Origin: Pontederia crassipes
Lineage: Eukaryota; Streptophyta; Magnoliopsida; Commelinales; Pontederiaceae
DNA: 64,000 bases
Direction of reading: 5' to 3'
Assembly (NCBI GenBank): GCA_030549335.1
Contig: CM060193.1
Location: forward strand, 45,617,391 to 45,681,390
How positions within the stretch are numbered: position 1 is the first letter of the stretch; each line of letters opens with the position of its first letter. Position numbers and translations under genes: made by a program. The notes beneath the pieces are model-generated. The model was not told where the DNA came from, ran no database searches, and saw nothing but the letters and a program-made list of their open reading frames with translations. Shown here piece by piece: positions 22,591 through 34,453 of the stretch.

Positions 22591-22604
22591 AAAAAAGGGG
22601 AGAT
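22591..22604 (+). other. Copia polypurine tract
   Basis: AAAAAAGGGGAGAT immediately precedes the 3' LTR start TGTTGAATCC. Confidence 0.85.
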
Positions 22605-23630
22605 TGTTGAATCCTATATTTTGATGATAACAAATTAAAATGGACATAAAAGTTACTAATCTATGCTCAAGTGGTGATAATGCAGGCGTAGAATTGATAT
22701 GAATAGATTCGCCGAAGAAATCGCCAAATTTAAAGTTGGAAGAAAACTTTTTCAGCACGATGGGTCGACCGACCATAAGCACCGGTCGATTGATATTCAG
22801 TGGAAGGAAAGATAACATAATATCGATCGACGTCGAGACTATACCAGTCGATAGATCGGTCGATAGACTGGTCGACAACAATATAGATCGGTCGACGTCG
22901 AGACATTATCGATCGTTGTATCGGTCGAAGGACCGGTCGACCGAACAGCGTCAAAGCGCAGAAATGAGACAACGGTCACACAGACCGGTCGACCGGTTCA
23001 TCCCAGCGGTCGATCGACTATTCAGTCAAATGAATAGTAACAGCTAAAATTTTGAGGAGAAATTTGGGTGAGACCTTTTGAACGAATTCTCATCCTTAGG
23101 AGCCTATAAAAAGAGTGCCAAAGCTTGAAGAAAATTCATCCAAGCAAGAAAGAACATCCTAGAGCTCCTCTCAAATTTTTGAGCATAGAATTGCAAATTT
23201 CTTCCCTTTTTTTTTTCTTAGCCTTGAGTGTGAGAAATTTTTTTGTAAAAGAAAAGAGTTAGAGGGAACATTTACTTTTTGAAATCTAGTGAGATTGAGA
23301 GCTCCTTGTAAAAGAGGTGTGCCTTGCCTCTTGAATGGAGAAGAATGCGTGATTGTATAAAGATGGTTGTTCTCTCCCTACAAGAAAAGAGAAAGATAGT
23401 GAATCTCCGATGGTCTCGAGGTCGAGAAGTCGGAGCGGGGACGTAGGCCAAAGTGTTGGGGCCGAACATCATCAACATATCGTGTCTTCTTGTGTTTGTT
23501 CTTTGTTCTTCATCTACACATTATTTTTATTTGCTTGTGATCATTTTTATCGATCTTCTCCGAAGGTGAATTTTTGAAAATTAATTTCACCAATTCACAC
23601 CCCCCCCCTCTTGGTGCTTTCGATCCTACA
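22605..23630 (+). repeat. Copia 3' LTR
   Basis: Direct copy of 4661-5660, ending CGATCCTACA. The GGTCGA cluster (~22760-23030) differs from the 5' LTR by several insertions and deletions, while flanking LTR sequence mainly has point changes. TATA box at ~23105. TSD ACAAT follows at 23631-23635. Confidence 0.95.
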
Positions 23631-24804
23631 ACAATTTATGATAATTATTTAGAGAACATTAATATTCTTAATTTTTACATTTCACATAATAAGTTTAGCT
23701 TTTTATGATGTACAAAATTACATATACATAAAACACAATCATTTCTCTCCATATCCTAATAAAAGAATATAAAAGACACAAGTCCACTCAATATCTTAGT
23801 ACAAAAAATTATTAACCTTGCTAAACTTATCAATATGTGCAATCCAAATAACTATAGTGATATGAAAAAGGTTAAATATAACAAAATAACTTAGTAAATT
23901 GATAATTCATAAACTATGTGTTATCAACTAATCAATTTGGAGAGATATAAAAAAATATCAAATAACCATAATATCGAAACAAGTATTGTCATATAAATAG
24001 AAATTGTATATATAACATTATAATAAAAAAGCATCACACACAAATTGTAAGAAATATTATTTGACATATATAGAACATGAATGCATGAATCATCAATTGA
24101 TCAATTTGTATGGTAGGTTAATGGACTCTAGAGACGACCCTATGAATTTTATGGATGATCCCTACCGTGATTTCTTATAATATATCACTTAGCTTCGCAT
24201 GATACTTAACTCCATTCTACCTCATCTCTATCGGGGAACGTATCACAAAGAGATATATAGACTCTAAATGTGATCCCTACGAATTCTAAAGGTGGATTCC
24301 ATCACGATTTTTCATGATATGACATTTAACTCCACATGACACTAAGATTCATTCCATCTCATCTCATATTCGACGAACAAAATGTGAATTGAACTGTAAA
24401 GATGGTTTTTATCGTAATAATAGATGTAGAACTTAGCTTCAACTATCATACATATAGATGCATAAGACAAATAGACGTAGATGAATGATGCATCATAAAA
24501 ATTATATTTCAAATATTAGAAGATGAATCGTATCGAACACATTCAAACAAAATATAATTGAACTTTATAGTATCAATTCATAACATATCGCATATACTTT
24601 TCAAAGGCACAACCAATTAATCAATCATCCAAACATATTTTTTATAAAAACATGTCGAAATGTGTATTCAATACATATAAAAATCATTGCCACATTGAAT
24701 TCAAAAGAAAGGTGAATACATAGATTAGGAGAAATCAACTTACTTTATATGAACAATAACAAAAACTTCCCCCTTTTCTTTTTCTATATTAGTTTTCTTT
24801 GCTC

Positions 24805-24890
<86 letters not shown>

Positions 24891-26760
24891 GTTCATATTG
24901 ATATTATGAAATAAATATCAATATATTATTGTAGGACATAACAATTACAAAAGTTATATATAATTCATATATTCAATATTTCAGCTTAAATATATAATTT
25001 ACTCATCACAAGCGTAGTGCAAACTTTGTAAAAGAAAATTCATTTATTTTAATTTACATAATTAAATTTTACAGTTCTAAATTTTTTAGATATATATTAG
25101 AGTAAAAATTTCACATTTTATCTCATTATATTTGGTTACAAGAAAAATCAACATTCACCTAAGTTTTGTATTGGTTCTATGTTCTCACTTTTGAGCAATA
25201 TTGCTCGTATGATTTATATCAAATATTAAATGTCTTATAGTTTATACTTTTGTTCTCAAAAGTTATGACTTATAAAAATCTTAGGATTTATCTTAATATA
25301 GAAAGACCATACTAAATTTGAAAAATGGTATCATATTCTATTCTAGGTTTCAACCTTGCATACTGACCGAGGTGCATTAATAAATTTATAACCGATGTTC
25401 AAATCAAGTGAAATTATTCTTTTTTAAAGAAAATTCCATAAACTACAACATATATTAAATTTAGATTTTTATTCATTATAAAGTAGGAAATTTATGGGGT
25501 TGGAAACATTTCATTACTTTGTTCACACTTCTAAAAACTGGGAGGTGCCATTTATTATCTCATTACTCTTTGCACATATATTATTTTGAGATGATTCAAA
25601 TTGGATTAGAAGCCTAGCTTATACAAGTTCTAATCTTATAAAATTTAAATTTGATTTCTAAATGTAAAACTTATAACACAATTCCTAATTAGGTATGCTA
25701 ATTCTGTAGGATAGTTAGGTATGTGCTCATTAATTCACAACTTTTATGTACATATGATTTTTGAATAATCCTTTCTTGTCTGAAAACTAGACTTTGAGAG
25801 AATCATGTGATATGTTTTTTATAATTTTGTAATTATTACAAAGCATTTTAATAACAAGATAAACATTCAACTATTAAACTTAGAAGAAGAAAACTATTTT
25901 CCCACATTGCTTTTCATATCTCTAAACAACTAGTCATTTTTAATTCAATCAATATGATAAACATGGACTGAAGACATATTTTTTAAAAGTTTGACATCAT
26001 ATAAAATCAGTAAAATGAATCATTCAAATCCACCTCATGCATACCTTATTAATTTTCCTTTTGCTCTTCCTATTTTGTTTTTCCTTCTCTAATATTTTTT
26101 TCTCCTTTTCTTGGTTAGTCGACTTAAGAGCAAGAACTTATTTTTATTTTATTTACCCTCCTTTCTTGTTTTTTTCTCTAGCCGACCATAAGGGAGCAAA
26201 CCTTCCTTTATGGGTTTTATATATTTCCTTTTGCATGATTGCTAATTTATTGTGATGTGGCAGAACACCATTTAATTTAAACTAGGTCATGTTAAGTGAT
26301 CAAGTTTATAAATTAATCTAGGTAACTAACTATTCTATATTAAGTAGCTGTGTTGATTAATGATACTTAGGATATGATTGTTAATACAAAAATGAAATAT
26401 AACATCCGGGTAAATATGCTCAATTAGTTAGTAAATTTAGAAGTTATTATGACGAGTTGATTTAATTTTATTAAGTAACAATAATATCATAGTTTTTTCT
26501 AGTATTAATATATTCTAATGTTACAAGTTATTGGGGAAAGGTGATCAACAATTTCAATATTCTACACATGCAAGCCATGTTATTGTATAATAATGTCAAT
26601 ACACTACATAATTATATATTTATAAGTAGTTAATCAATTCAATTACCTAATTAGCAATTAATTAGGTTCATTGATTCACAATAGTTATTATCATTAAAAT
26701 CATACTTATAATTTAATATTAAAATCAAGGGATACCTAAGAAAATACTAAAAGATAAGAT
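23631..26760 (+). repeat. 3-kb direct repeat, copy A (interrupted by the Copia)
   Basis: AT-rich and non-coding. It matches 29695-32765 throughout with point changes and indels; shared words include AATTTGGAGAGA, CAATTTCAATATTCTACACA and TTAATTAGGTTCATTGATTC. About 30 bp of the same copy lies left of the Copia (4631-4660). An extra ~340 bp at ~24145-24480, itself a diverged tandem pair, is absent from copy B. A short open stretch at 26037-26255 is pyrimidine-rich and not gene-like. Confidence 0.85.
24805..24889. repeat. (TAA)n microsatellite
   Basis: About 28 uninterrupted TAA units within copy A. Copy B has only a short ACAACAACAATAATA at the matching place. Confidence 0.98.
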
Positions 26761-27231
26761 TTATCTATATGAACCCTAGTTGTTAGTTGTAATATTATAT
26801 ATTAATTAACTAAATTGTTTTAGTGTCAAGTATGAAATAATTACGTGATACATATTTTTCTTAATGTAGAAATTAAGTGTCACCTAAAATTACACACAAA
26901 CACAAGAAATATATAAATAAATTGATATTGGTAAGAATTAAACAATTAATCAAGGATGAAATAAGAAAAAAAATATTATTTGGAAAATAAATGAATGGGT
27001 GAAAAAAGTGAAAAATAGGGAGGGAAAGAATATAAGAGTCAATTGCTATGAACCTCTATTATTAATTGTGTGATATTATATAGAAATTAAGTAACTTGTA
27101 AAGACGAGTATGAAAAATGGAAAGAAGAGGACCATCCATAGACAAAAAAAATATAAAATAAATTATCTATGGAAGAAAGGATAAAATAAAAAATGAGTGA
27201 TAAACATCAATGGGAGAAAAATAAATATATA

Positions 27232-27284
27232 GGGTTAACCTGGTGACCTTTTTGATTTGTAGTCAATTTCTCTATCACTAAACC
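27232..27284 (-). pseudogene. tRNA-Cys-like remnant
   Basis: GGTGACCTTTTTGATTTGTAGT followed by CAATTTCTCTATCACT matches the reverse complement of plant tRNA-Cys through the T-arm edge, anticodon arm and D-arm. Anticodon GCA is mutated to ACA. Confidence 0.6.
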
Positions 27285-27529
27285 TGTATCTATTAATTTA
27301 GAGGGCACATAAAATAATACACATAATCAAGGGACACATATGACATAATTAAGCAATATAATTTTTTGAGAAAATAAAACAGAAAAGGGATTATACACAA
27401 TGGAAAAAATATATAAAACAAGATATATTGGGAAGACTTTTAGAATGAATGAAGGATAAAATTAAAATAAAAGGTAAAAAATTGAATGGGCGGGAAAATG
27501 AAATATAATGAAAAAAATAAATAAAATAA

Positions 27530-27566
27530 GGGCCCAACCGGGTTCAAACCGATGAACTATGGACCC
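27530..27566 (-). pseudogene. tRNA-Cys-like remnant with anticodon arm deleted
   Basis: GGGCCCAACCGGGTTCAAACCG is the reverse complement of a complete tRNA-Cys T-arm and acceptor 3' side. It joins directly to ACTATGGACCC, the 5' acceptor side, so the middle is lost. Confidence 0.7.
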
Positions 27567-27744
27567 CTAATTATTAATTTAAGGGACATATATTTAATAT
27601 ATAAAACCAAGGAACACCTCTTTGATTGTTAATTGTGCAACACCATATATAAATTAATTAACTTCTTTTAGATAGTGATACATATCAAGGATAAAATACA
27701 TCTAAAAAATAATTGAATGGGTGGAAATAAAATAAAAAGTTAAA

Positions 27745-27794
27745 GTGATGACCTACTAATTTGCTGTCAATTGCTCTACCATAGAGATATGAAC
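27745..27794 (-). pseudogene. tRNA-Cys(GCA)-like remnant, anticodon retained
   Basis: ATGACCTACTAATTTGCTGTC and AATTGCTCTACCATAGAGATA, then TGAACC, follow the reverse complement of tRNA-Cys from variable loop to 5' end. The GCA anticodon is kept, but the T-arm and 3' acceptor strand are missing. Confidence 0.7.
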
Positions 27795-28162
27795 CTCTAA
27801 TTATTATGTATGTTAAATAATTAATGATACATATTTTTTAGATAATAATCATGGGGACACCTAAAAATTTCACATAGGCAAAAAGTATATAAAAATAATA
27901 TTTTGAGAAGAATTAAAATCCAATAAAAAATAAAATAAGAAAAAAATCAAGTGGAAACTAAATGAATGGATGAAAAAAAATGAAATATAGGAACGAAAAA
28001 TTAAAAAAAAACAAGTGAACATCTCATGAAAGGAAAAATATAGAAAATTTTAAATAGGGAAGAACTTGAAAATTAATCAAGAATAAAATTTCAAAACAAT
28101 CAGGTGAAAATTAAAACAATGGATGAAAAAAATCTAGTGGAGAAAAGTAAAACTACAAAAAT

Positions 28163-28210
28163 GGCCCAACCACCAACATATTGATTTGTAGTCAATTGCT
28201 CCGTTGACCC
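28163..28210 (-). pseudogene. tRNA-Cys-like remnant with deletions
   Basis: GGCCCAACCACCAACATATT, GATTTGTAGTCAATTGCTCC, then GTTGACCC. Acceptor 3' side, anticodon arm and 5' end are present, but the T-loop and part of the D-arm are lost. Confidence 0.6.
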
Positions 28211-28261
28211 TTAGTTGTTTACTGCGCTACATTATATATGAATAAGAAGAAGACTACGTGA

Positions 28262-28568
28262 AACCCTAACCCCCATCACTCTAAGCCATGCAAACCCTCC
28301 CCCAATGATAACTCGCCAACGATCTGTCAATGTTGGGAAGCACACTTCAAACCCTAACCTCCGGCACTCGGCCAACATCGAGAAGCCTTGCGAGAAGCAA
28401 AAAGCCGGAGACCAAGAGTCATTAGCTCTCGAAACCTCCCAATGGAGACACCGGTTCTGGATCGGTGAAGTCTGTCGCTTGGACAAGGCAATGTACAAGG
28501 ACAATTACATCATCATTCTCCGGGCAGCCATCGAGTTCCACAAGCGGGCTGACGTGCAAATTAAATAG
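28262..28568. other. GC-richer patch, unidentified coding-like fragment
   Basis: A sudden rise in GC inside the AT-rich array. The plus strand is open for 87 residues from 28305 (ending ...AIEFHKRADVQIK, with a WRHRFWIGEVCRLDKAMYKD segment) and the minus strand for 90. I recognise no family. It may be a captured gene fragment. Confidence 0.3.
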
Positions 28569-30062
28569 GATTTCAGTTAAATTAAACTAAATAATAAAAT
28601 TAATTAGGATGTCATTAATGATGACATTGTGAAATTTAATATCTTCATAATGTCATTAAAACAAATGAAAGTGGGAGATACACCACAAATATTGAATTAA
28701 ATTAAATAAAAAATTATAATTCTAAAAATCAGGAAAATGATAAAAAAAATGGTGGAATGAGAGAGCTACAAAATTAATTACAAAAATGTGAATTTATATT
28801 ATATATAGATTCTTGACTTTTTCTAGAGACGATTGTGAAATAATTAAGTAATACATATTTTTTAAGGTAGAAATGAATGTGACACCTAAAATAATACATA
28901 AAGGCAAAACATATATAAATAAAGAGATATTGATAGGAAATAAAAATTATTCAAGTATAAAGTAAGACAAAAAAAAACAGGTGAAACATAAATGAATGGA
29001 TGAAAAAAAAACTAAAAATTAGGGGAGAAAAATAAAACAAAAAGAACAAAATTATACACAAAGAGAAAAAGTACATAAAAATGTTGGGAAGAATTAAAAA
29101 TTTAATCAAGGATAAAATAACATAAAATATTCTATAAAAAATAAATGAATGGATTGAAAAAAATATATAGGGAGAAAAATAAAACAAAAAGAACTTGACA
29201 TACACTAAATTAATGTTATTTTATTTGCCATTACCTATAAGTATTTACATAAATAAGCTGCAAAAGCTATTCTACTAATCCTTTAAAGTCTAATTAGTAT
29301 TTTGATAATGATTATATCAAAATGCTAATAGAAATTCTAATGACTTGATTTGATACTATTGCCCACGCCTCCATCCTAGCTAATTGGATTCGTGGCAATA
29401 GAATTTTTATTAACAATTAAACTTAGTTAATAAAATAATATAAATGAATAAAAATTCTAATAGTTTTAAACTTATAAATAATCATAATAGTGTAGTCAAT
29501 GGAAAATAATAAAAAAAACCAATGATATTTTTTTACTTAACTTATTTTCCTTTATTCTTTCTTTCTTACTTATACTATCATAATCTAGAATTAAATTACT
29601 CAGGAGTTCGCGACTAATTTATGTATGATCAAATAAAAATATAGAAGAATGCTATAATTTTTTTCTTTGTATAACAAATGGAATATAAATATTATTAAAC
29701 AAACTATGCAATTTATGATGATTATTCGGGGTACAACAATATTCCTTAAGTTTTACATTTCACATAATAAATTTAACTTTTTTACAAGGTACAAAATTAC
29801 ACACACATAATAAGTGTAGTCATTTCTCTCATCCTAATAAAATAACATAAAAGACATAAGTCCCTCAATATCTTAGCGCGAAAAATTATTAACCTTCTTA
29901 AAATTATCAATTCACACAATTCAAATAGCTATACTGATATGAAAAATGTTATAGATAACAAAATAACTTAAAAGTTGATAATTCATAACCTATGTATTAC
30001 CATCCAATCAATTTGGAGAGACAAAAAATATTAAATAACCATAACATCAAAACAAGTATATG

Positions 30063-30066
<4 letters not shown>

Positions 30067-30106
<40 letters not shown>
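30067..30106. repeat. (TA)n microsatellite
   Basis: Twenty TA units in copy B. Confidence 0.98.
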
Positions 30107-30108
<2 letters not shown>

Positions 30109-31703
30109 ATTATAATCAAAAGTATCACACCCAAATTGTAATCAATATCATTCGACATATATTGAAAATATGTATGCATATGCAACACTATCATATGAAT
30201 GTACGAATCATCAACTGACCAATTTGCATCGTCGAATGATGGACTGTAGAGGTGTCTCCCTATGAATTCTAATAGATGAATGATGTATCATAAAAATTGT
30301 ATTTGAAATATCATAAGATGAATCGTATCAGACATTCATTCAAACAAAATATGAATGCACTTTATAATATCAATTCATAACATATCACATAATTTTTCAA
30401 ATGAACCATCAATTAATCAATCATTCTAAACATATTTTTCATAATAACATGTCTAAATGCATATTCAATACATATAACAGTCAACGTCACATCAAATTTC
30501 AAAAAAAATAAATACATAGATGAACTATAACAAATGAATTTCTATATTAGTCTTATTTCCTACAACAACAACAATAATATGTTCATATTCATATTATGAA
30601 ATAAATAGCAACATATTGTATGTAGGACATAACAATTATAAAATTTATATATTCAATATTGCAGCTTAAATAATTGACTCATGACAAGTGAATTGTAAAC
30701 TTGGTAAGAGAACATTCATATATTTCAACTTAAATAATTAAATTTCATAGTTCCAGTTTTTCTCAGATAAAGATTACGGTAAAAATAAGTAGTAAAAAAT
30801 TCAAATTTTATCTCATTATATTTGGTTACAAGATAAAAATCAACATTCACCCATGTTTTGTGTTGGTTCTATGTTCTACTAGACTTAGCAATATTGCTTG
30901 TATGATTTATATCAATTAGTAAATGCCTTCTGTTTTTTACTTTTGTTATGATAAGTTGTAACACATAAAATTAATAGGATTTATCTTAACCTGCAAAGGA
31001 CATAATAAATTTGACAAATGGTATCATATTCTATTCTAAGTTTCATACTGCCAAACTAACTGAGGTGCACTATAAATTTATAGCCGATCTTCAAATCAAA
31101 AGAAACTATTCTTTTTTTCTTAAAGAAGACACCATAAACTACAGCGTATATCAAATTTAGATTTTTATTCATTACAAAGTAGGAAATTTTGTGGTTAGAA
31201 ACATTTCATAGCTCTTTTCACATATATTATTTTGACACGATTCAAATTGGATTAGAACCCTAGCTTACATAAGTTCTAATCCATAAAATTTAAATTTTAC
31301 TTCTAAATATGAAATTTATAACACAATTCCTCTAGTTCAGCAATATAGTCAAATATGTGCTCATTAATTACACAACTTTTTATGTTACGTACATATGATT
31401 TTTGAACAATTCTTTCTTGTCCGAAAACTAGACTTTGAGGGAATCATGTGATATCATTTTTAGAATTTTGTAATCATGATAAATCATTTTAACAACAAGA
31501 TAAACATTCAGCTATTAGACTTAGAAGAAGAAAAATAATTTCCCTCATTGCTCTTCATATCTCTAAATTACTAGTCATTTTTTGTTAATTCAATCAATAT
31601 GATAAACATGGACTGGAACATAATTTTTAAATGTTTGACATCATATAAAATCAGTAAAATCAATTATTCAAATTCACCTCATGCCTACCTTATTAATATT
31701 TAT

Positions 31704-31982
31704 TGTTGATAATGCCTTGAATCTGAACCCAGTTGTAACTCTATATGATTCCCCTGTTAGTAAGACGCTTCAGCAGATTTCTCCTACAGAGTCTCAGTTG
31801 GTCTGTAATTCATACCATCTGTTAAACGAAGTGCCCATATAAACTCTCTAGGGGGTCCAAAGAAAAACAAATCTGATCTTGTAATCCTCTTCTGTTTCTT
31901 CCATCTAATAAAATTCTGCGTTGCCTTAAATTTTTCGAATTTTCTCACGGTACATAATTTTTCTCGTGTAGAAATTCTAACA
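31704..31982. mobile_element. Solo LTR, 279 bp
   Basis: Begins TGTTGATAAT and ends ATTCTAACA, with 5-bp duplications TTTAT at 31699-31703 and 31983-31987. Copy A lacks it and runs straight through the site (~26047). An internal TATAAACTCTC at ~31840 could be the LTR TATA box. It arose by insertion after the A/B duplication and later LTR-LTR recombination. Confidence 0.88.
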
Positions 31983-32765
31983 TTTATTTTGCTCTTCCTT
32001 TTTTTGTTTTCTCTTCTCTATTCTTTTTCCTTCTTTCCTTGGTTCGGTCAACTTAAGTGCAAGAACTTATTTTTATTTTATTTTATTTTATCACCCTCCT
32101 TTCCTTCTTTTTTTTTGGCCAACCATAAGGTAAGCCGCTTCAGCACCAATCAAGTAAGGTTGTATATATTTTCTTTTGCATGATTGCTAACTCATTGTAA
32201 TGTGGCAGCACACCATTTAACTTAAATTAGTGTGAGGTGAGCTGTCATGCTACTGAGGTCTTTAGGTAAGTCAATGCAAGCTAGTTATGTTAAGTGATCA
32301 AGTTTATAAACTGGTTTAGGTAACTAACTATTCTATTTTAAGTAACTATGTTGATTAGTAATACTTAGCATATGACTGTTAATACAAAAAATGGAATATA
32401 ATATCAAGGTAATATTTGCTCAATTACCTAATAAATTTAGAAGAAATCATTACCATGAAGTGATTTAAATTTATTAAGTAACAAAAATATCATAGTTCTT
32501 GCTAGTATTAATATATTCTAATGTTACAGGTGGTTGGGGAATGGTGATAAACAATTTCAATATTCTACACATACAAGTTATGTTACTATATAATATATAA
32601 TGTGAATATGCTATATAACTAACTAATCAATTTTGTTACCTAATGAGAAATTAATTAGGTTCATTGATTCTCAATTGTTACTAGAATTAAAATCATACTT
32701 ATAATTTTAATATTAATATTGAAATTTTTGCAATAAGGATTACTAAGGTATAAGATTTAGTTACA

Positions 32766-33716
32766 ATCAAGTTACACTTATATCAAAAGTTAATTAATTT
32801 AATTATATACTTAAGTTAATTAACACATTGATAAATATTGGGATATTATTAGAGTTAGAGCGAGAGGAGTTTGGGAGGGGCCTTAAGCCCTCCCGAATAT
32901 TTTTATCTACAATTAAATAATTTATATACATATTAAGTAAAACACAAAAATAATATAGTATATGTGTAAGTGTTGGCCCCCCGTAGATTTTTTACTGCCT
33001 TCATTACTGATATTACATATACAATCAATTACGGTCAAGTTAGGTTTGGGTTGAGTTGATCATCACACTATCATGTATTTTTTGGATGGATTGTGATGGA
33101 TAAAGTCAAAATCATGAGGTATTTTATACTTAAACTTTTGGGATTATATATAGAGAAAAATCTTTTTTAGCCCAAACTTTTACTTTTTCACTTGGACTTT
33201 AATTTTAACAATCAATCTACATAGTGAACCTACATGATACTACTTTTATTTGATAGTCAATTATCTATCTTGTAGGCTTCAGTTTAGCAGAATCAAACAC
33301 AAGAATAAAAAGTCATTTCACATGGATCAAAAGCTTAGGGTAAACATCTTTGAAACTCAACTCACGTGGGGGTCAAACTCGAGTTGGGAGCTGTAAGCAC
33401 AAGGTTCAAATTTTGTTTGTTGGCTTCTAAATAGATAATCTTTGAATCTCAATTCAAATTTTGAGATGGTTTGGATCGTGTGTGCCAAGGTGACTTCCTA
33501 CTTTTACCGTAAGCAAACTTGGGATGGATACAATGATACGTGGGTTGGATCGCCACGACAGAAAATCGAATGCCTAAAACCTCTTCTTTTTACACCAAGA
33601 TAAAATTCGAGGTGGGTCATTGAGAAATTTAGACCGAGTTCGATTATGAGTCTAGGTAAAATTTGAGCACCACAATGTCGGGCATGAAAAATCAATGCAG
33701 AACTTGGGTCGGACTC
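32766..33716. other. AT-rich spacer without recognised gene
   Basis: No convincing ORF or RNA gene. A GGCCTTAAGCCCTCCCGAAT and TTGGCCCCCCGTAGATTTTT pair at ~32880 and ~32975 hints at an old transposon remnant but cannot be assigned. Confidence 0.4.
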
Positions 33717-33719
33717 TTA

Positions 33720-34450
33720 GGGTGTGTTTGATATGGAGATTTTGAGAAAAAGTTAATTCTCAAGAACTAATCAATTAGATAGAAAAGTTTGGGTTAGTGT
33801 TTGGATGAAAAAAATATAATGATGATGATTTAAAAAGTTGATTTGATAGAAAAGTTTTAATAAGTTTTTGGATAAAAAGTAAGAAATAAGAATATAATTT
33901 ATTATTTTATGAGGTATAAAATTATAGTAAATAAAAATATGTTATTAATATTATAATTTATATAAATCATTATATTATTAATATTATTTTTATTTATTTG
34001 ATTAAATATTTTAAATGTTGTTAATATTATAATTTACTTAAATCTTAATATCCAAATATAATATATTTTTTATAAAAATAATTTAACATTTTAATTATAA
34101 AATATTTCTTAATTATTAGAACTAAATATTTTATAATTTTAATTAATAAGATTTAATTATTTATTTTATAAGATGACTAATAATGTATTAATAAATAACT
34201 AAATTATATATACTTACATTATAAAATAATTAAAAAATAGATGAAAGAAAAAAAGTCAAAAGATGCTGCTAAAAAGACATAAAGTAGAAGGAAAAAAAAC
34301 AACGTTCTTGCGGTAAGAACTTCAAAAGTTCTTGCCGAATGTCAAAATTTTTTGTCAAAAGTTCCGATCAAAGGTCACGTGATGAAAAAGTTTTCTGTCA
34401 CATATGATGTTTGACAGAACGATTGTTCTACCCTTTGTTCTAACACAACC
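33720..34450. mobile_element. Tourist-like (PIF/Harbinger) MITE
   Basis: Starts GGGTGTGTTTGATATGG and ends ...TTCTAACACAACC (reverse complement GGTTGTGTTAGAA). It is flanked by TTA at 33717-33719 and 34451-34453, the classic 3-bp target duplication of this superfamily. It is 731 bp, AT-rich and non-coding. The terminal words resemble those of the Harbinger element at 41163-44882. Confidence 0.8.
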
Positions 34451-34453
34451 TTA

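Larger units (their letters stand above)
4661..23630 (+). mobile_element. Copia LTR retrotransposon (SIRE/Maximus-like), split by a nested Gypsy element
   Basis: LTRs lie at 4661-5660 and 22605-23630, flanked by the TSD ACAAT. Internal order is primer binding site, gag with two zinc knuckles, protease, integrase, reverse transcriptase, RNase H, and a 3' accessory ORF, which is the Copia order with integrase before RT. The 3' accessory ORF and gag style fit the SIRE/Maximus group. Without the nested Gypsy (10241-20465 plus one TSD) the element is about 8.7 kb. Coding parts are full of stops and frameshifts and the RT catalytic YVDD region is deleted, so this copy is dead. The two LTRs differ by substitutions and several indels and look more diverged than those of the nested Gypsy, as nesting order requires. 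Confidence 0.95.
26761..29210. repeat. Degenerate tandem array with tRNA-Cys-derived segments
   Basis: An AT-rich unit recurs at least six times, with starts near 26880, 27310, 27600, 27855, 28880 and 29045. Its course is CACCTAAAAT, ACACAAAGGCAAAAAGTATAT, GGAAGAATTAAA, AATCAAGGATAAAATAA, AAATGAATGGATGAAAAAA. Between units lie segments resembling the reverse complement of plant tRNA-Cys, usually followed by GAACC(C/T)CTAATTATTAATTG. Spacing varies from about 150 to 450 bp, so the array is old and rearranged. Confidence 0.7.
29682..32765 (+). repeat. 3-kb direct repeat, copy B (carries the Copia empty site)
   Basis: Paralogue of copy A. ATATTATTAAACAAACTATG followed by CAATTTATGATG at ~29690-29720 matches the joined flanks of the Copia insertion (4637-4660 plus 23636 on). 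Contains a (TA)n run at 30067-30106 and a solo LTR at 31704-31982. Homology with copy A fades near 32765. Confidence 0.85.

Noticed and set aside
26037..26255. Phe-rich short ORF in copy A (membrane-peptide-like)
   Set aside because: Pyrimidine-rich sequence; the paralogous copy B (31989-32183) does not preserve the protein.
27232..28210. Functional tRNA-Cys genes
   Set aside because: Every segment lacks at least one arm, so none can fold into a tRNA.
26761..29210. CRISPR-like array
   Set aside because: Repeat units are long, degenerate and irregularly spaced in a plant nuclear context; no cas genes.
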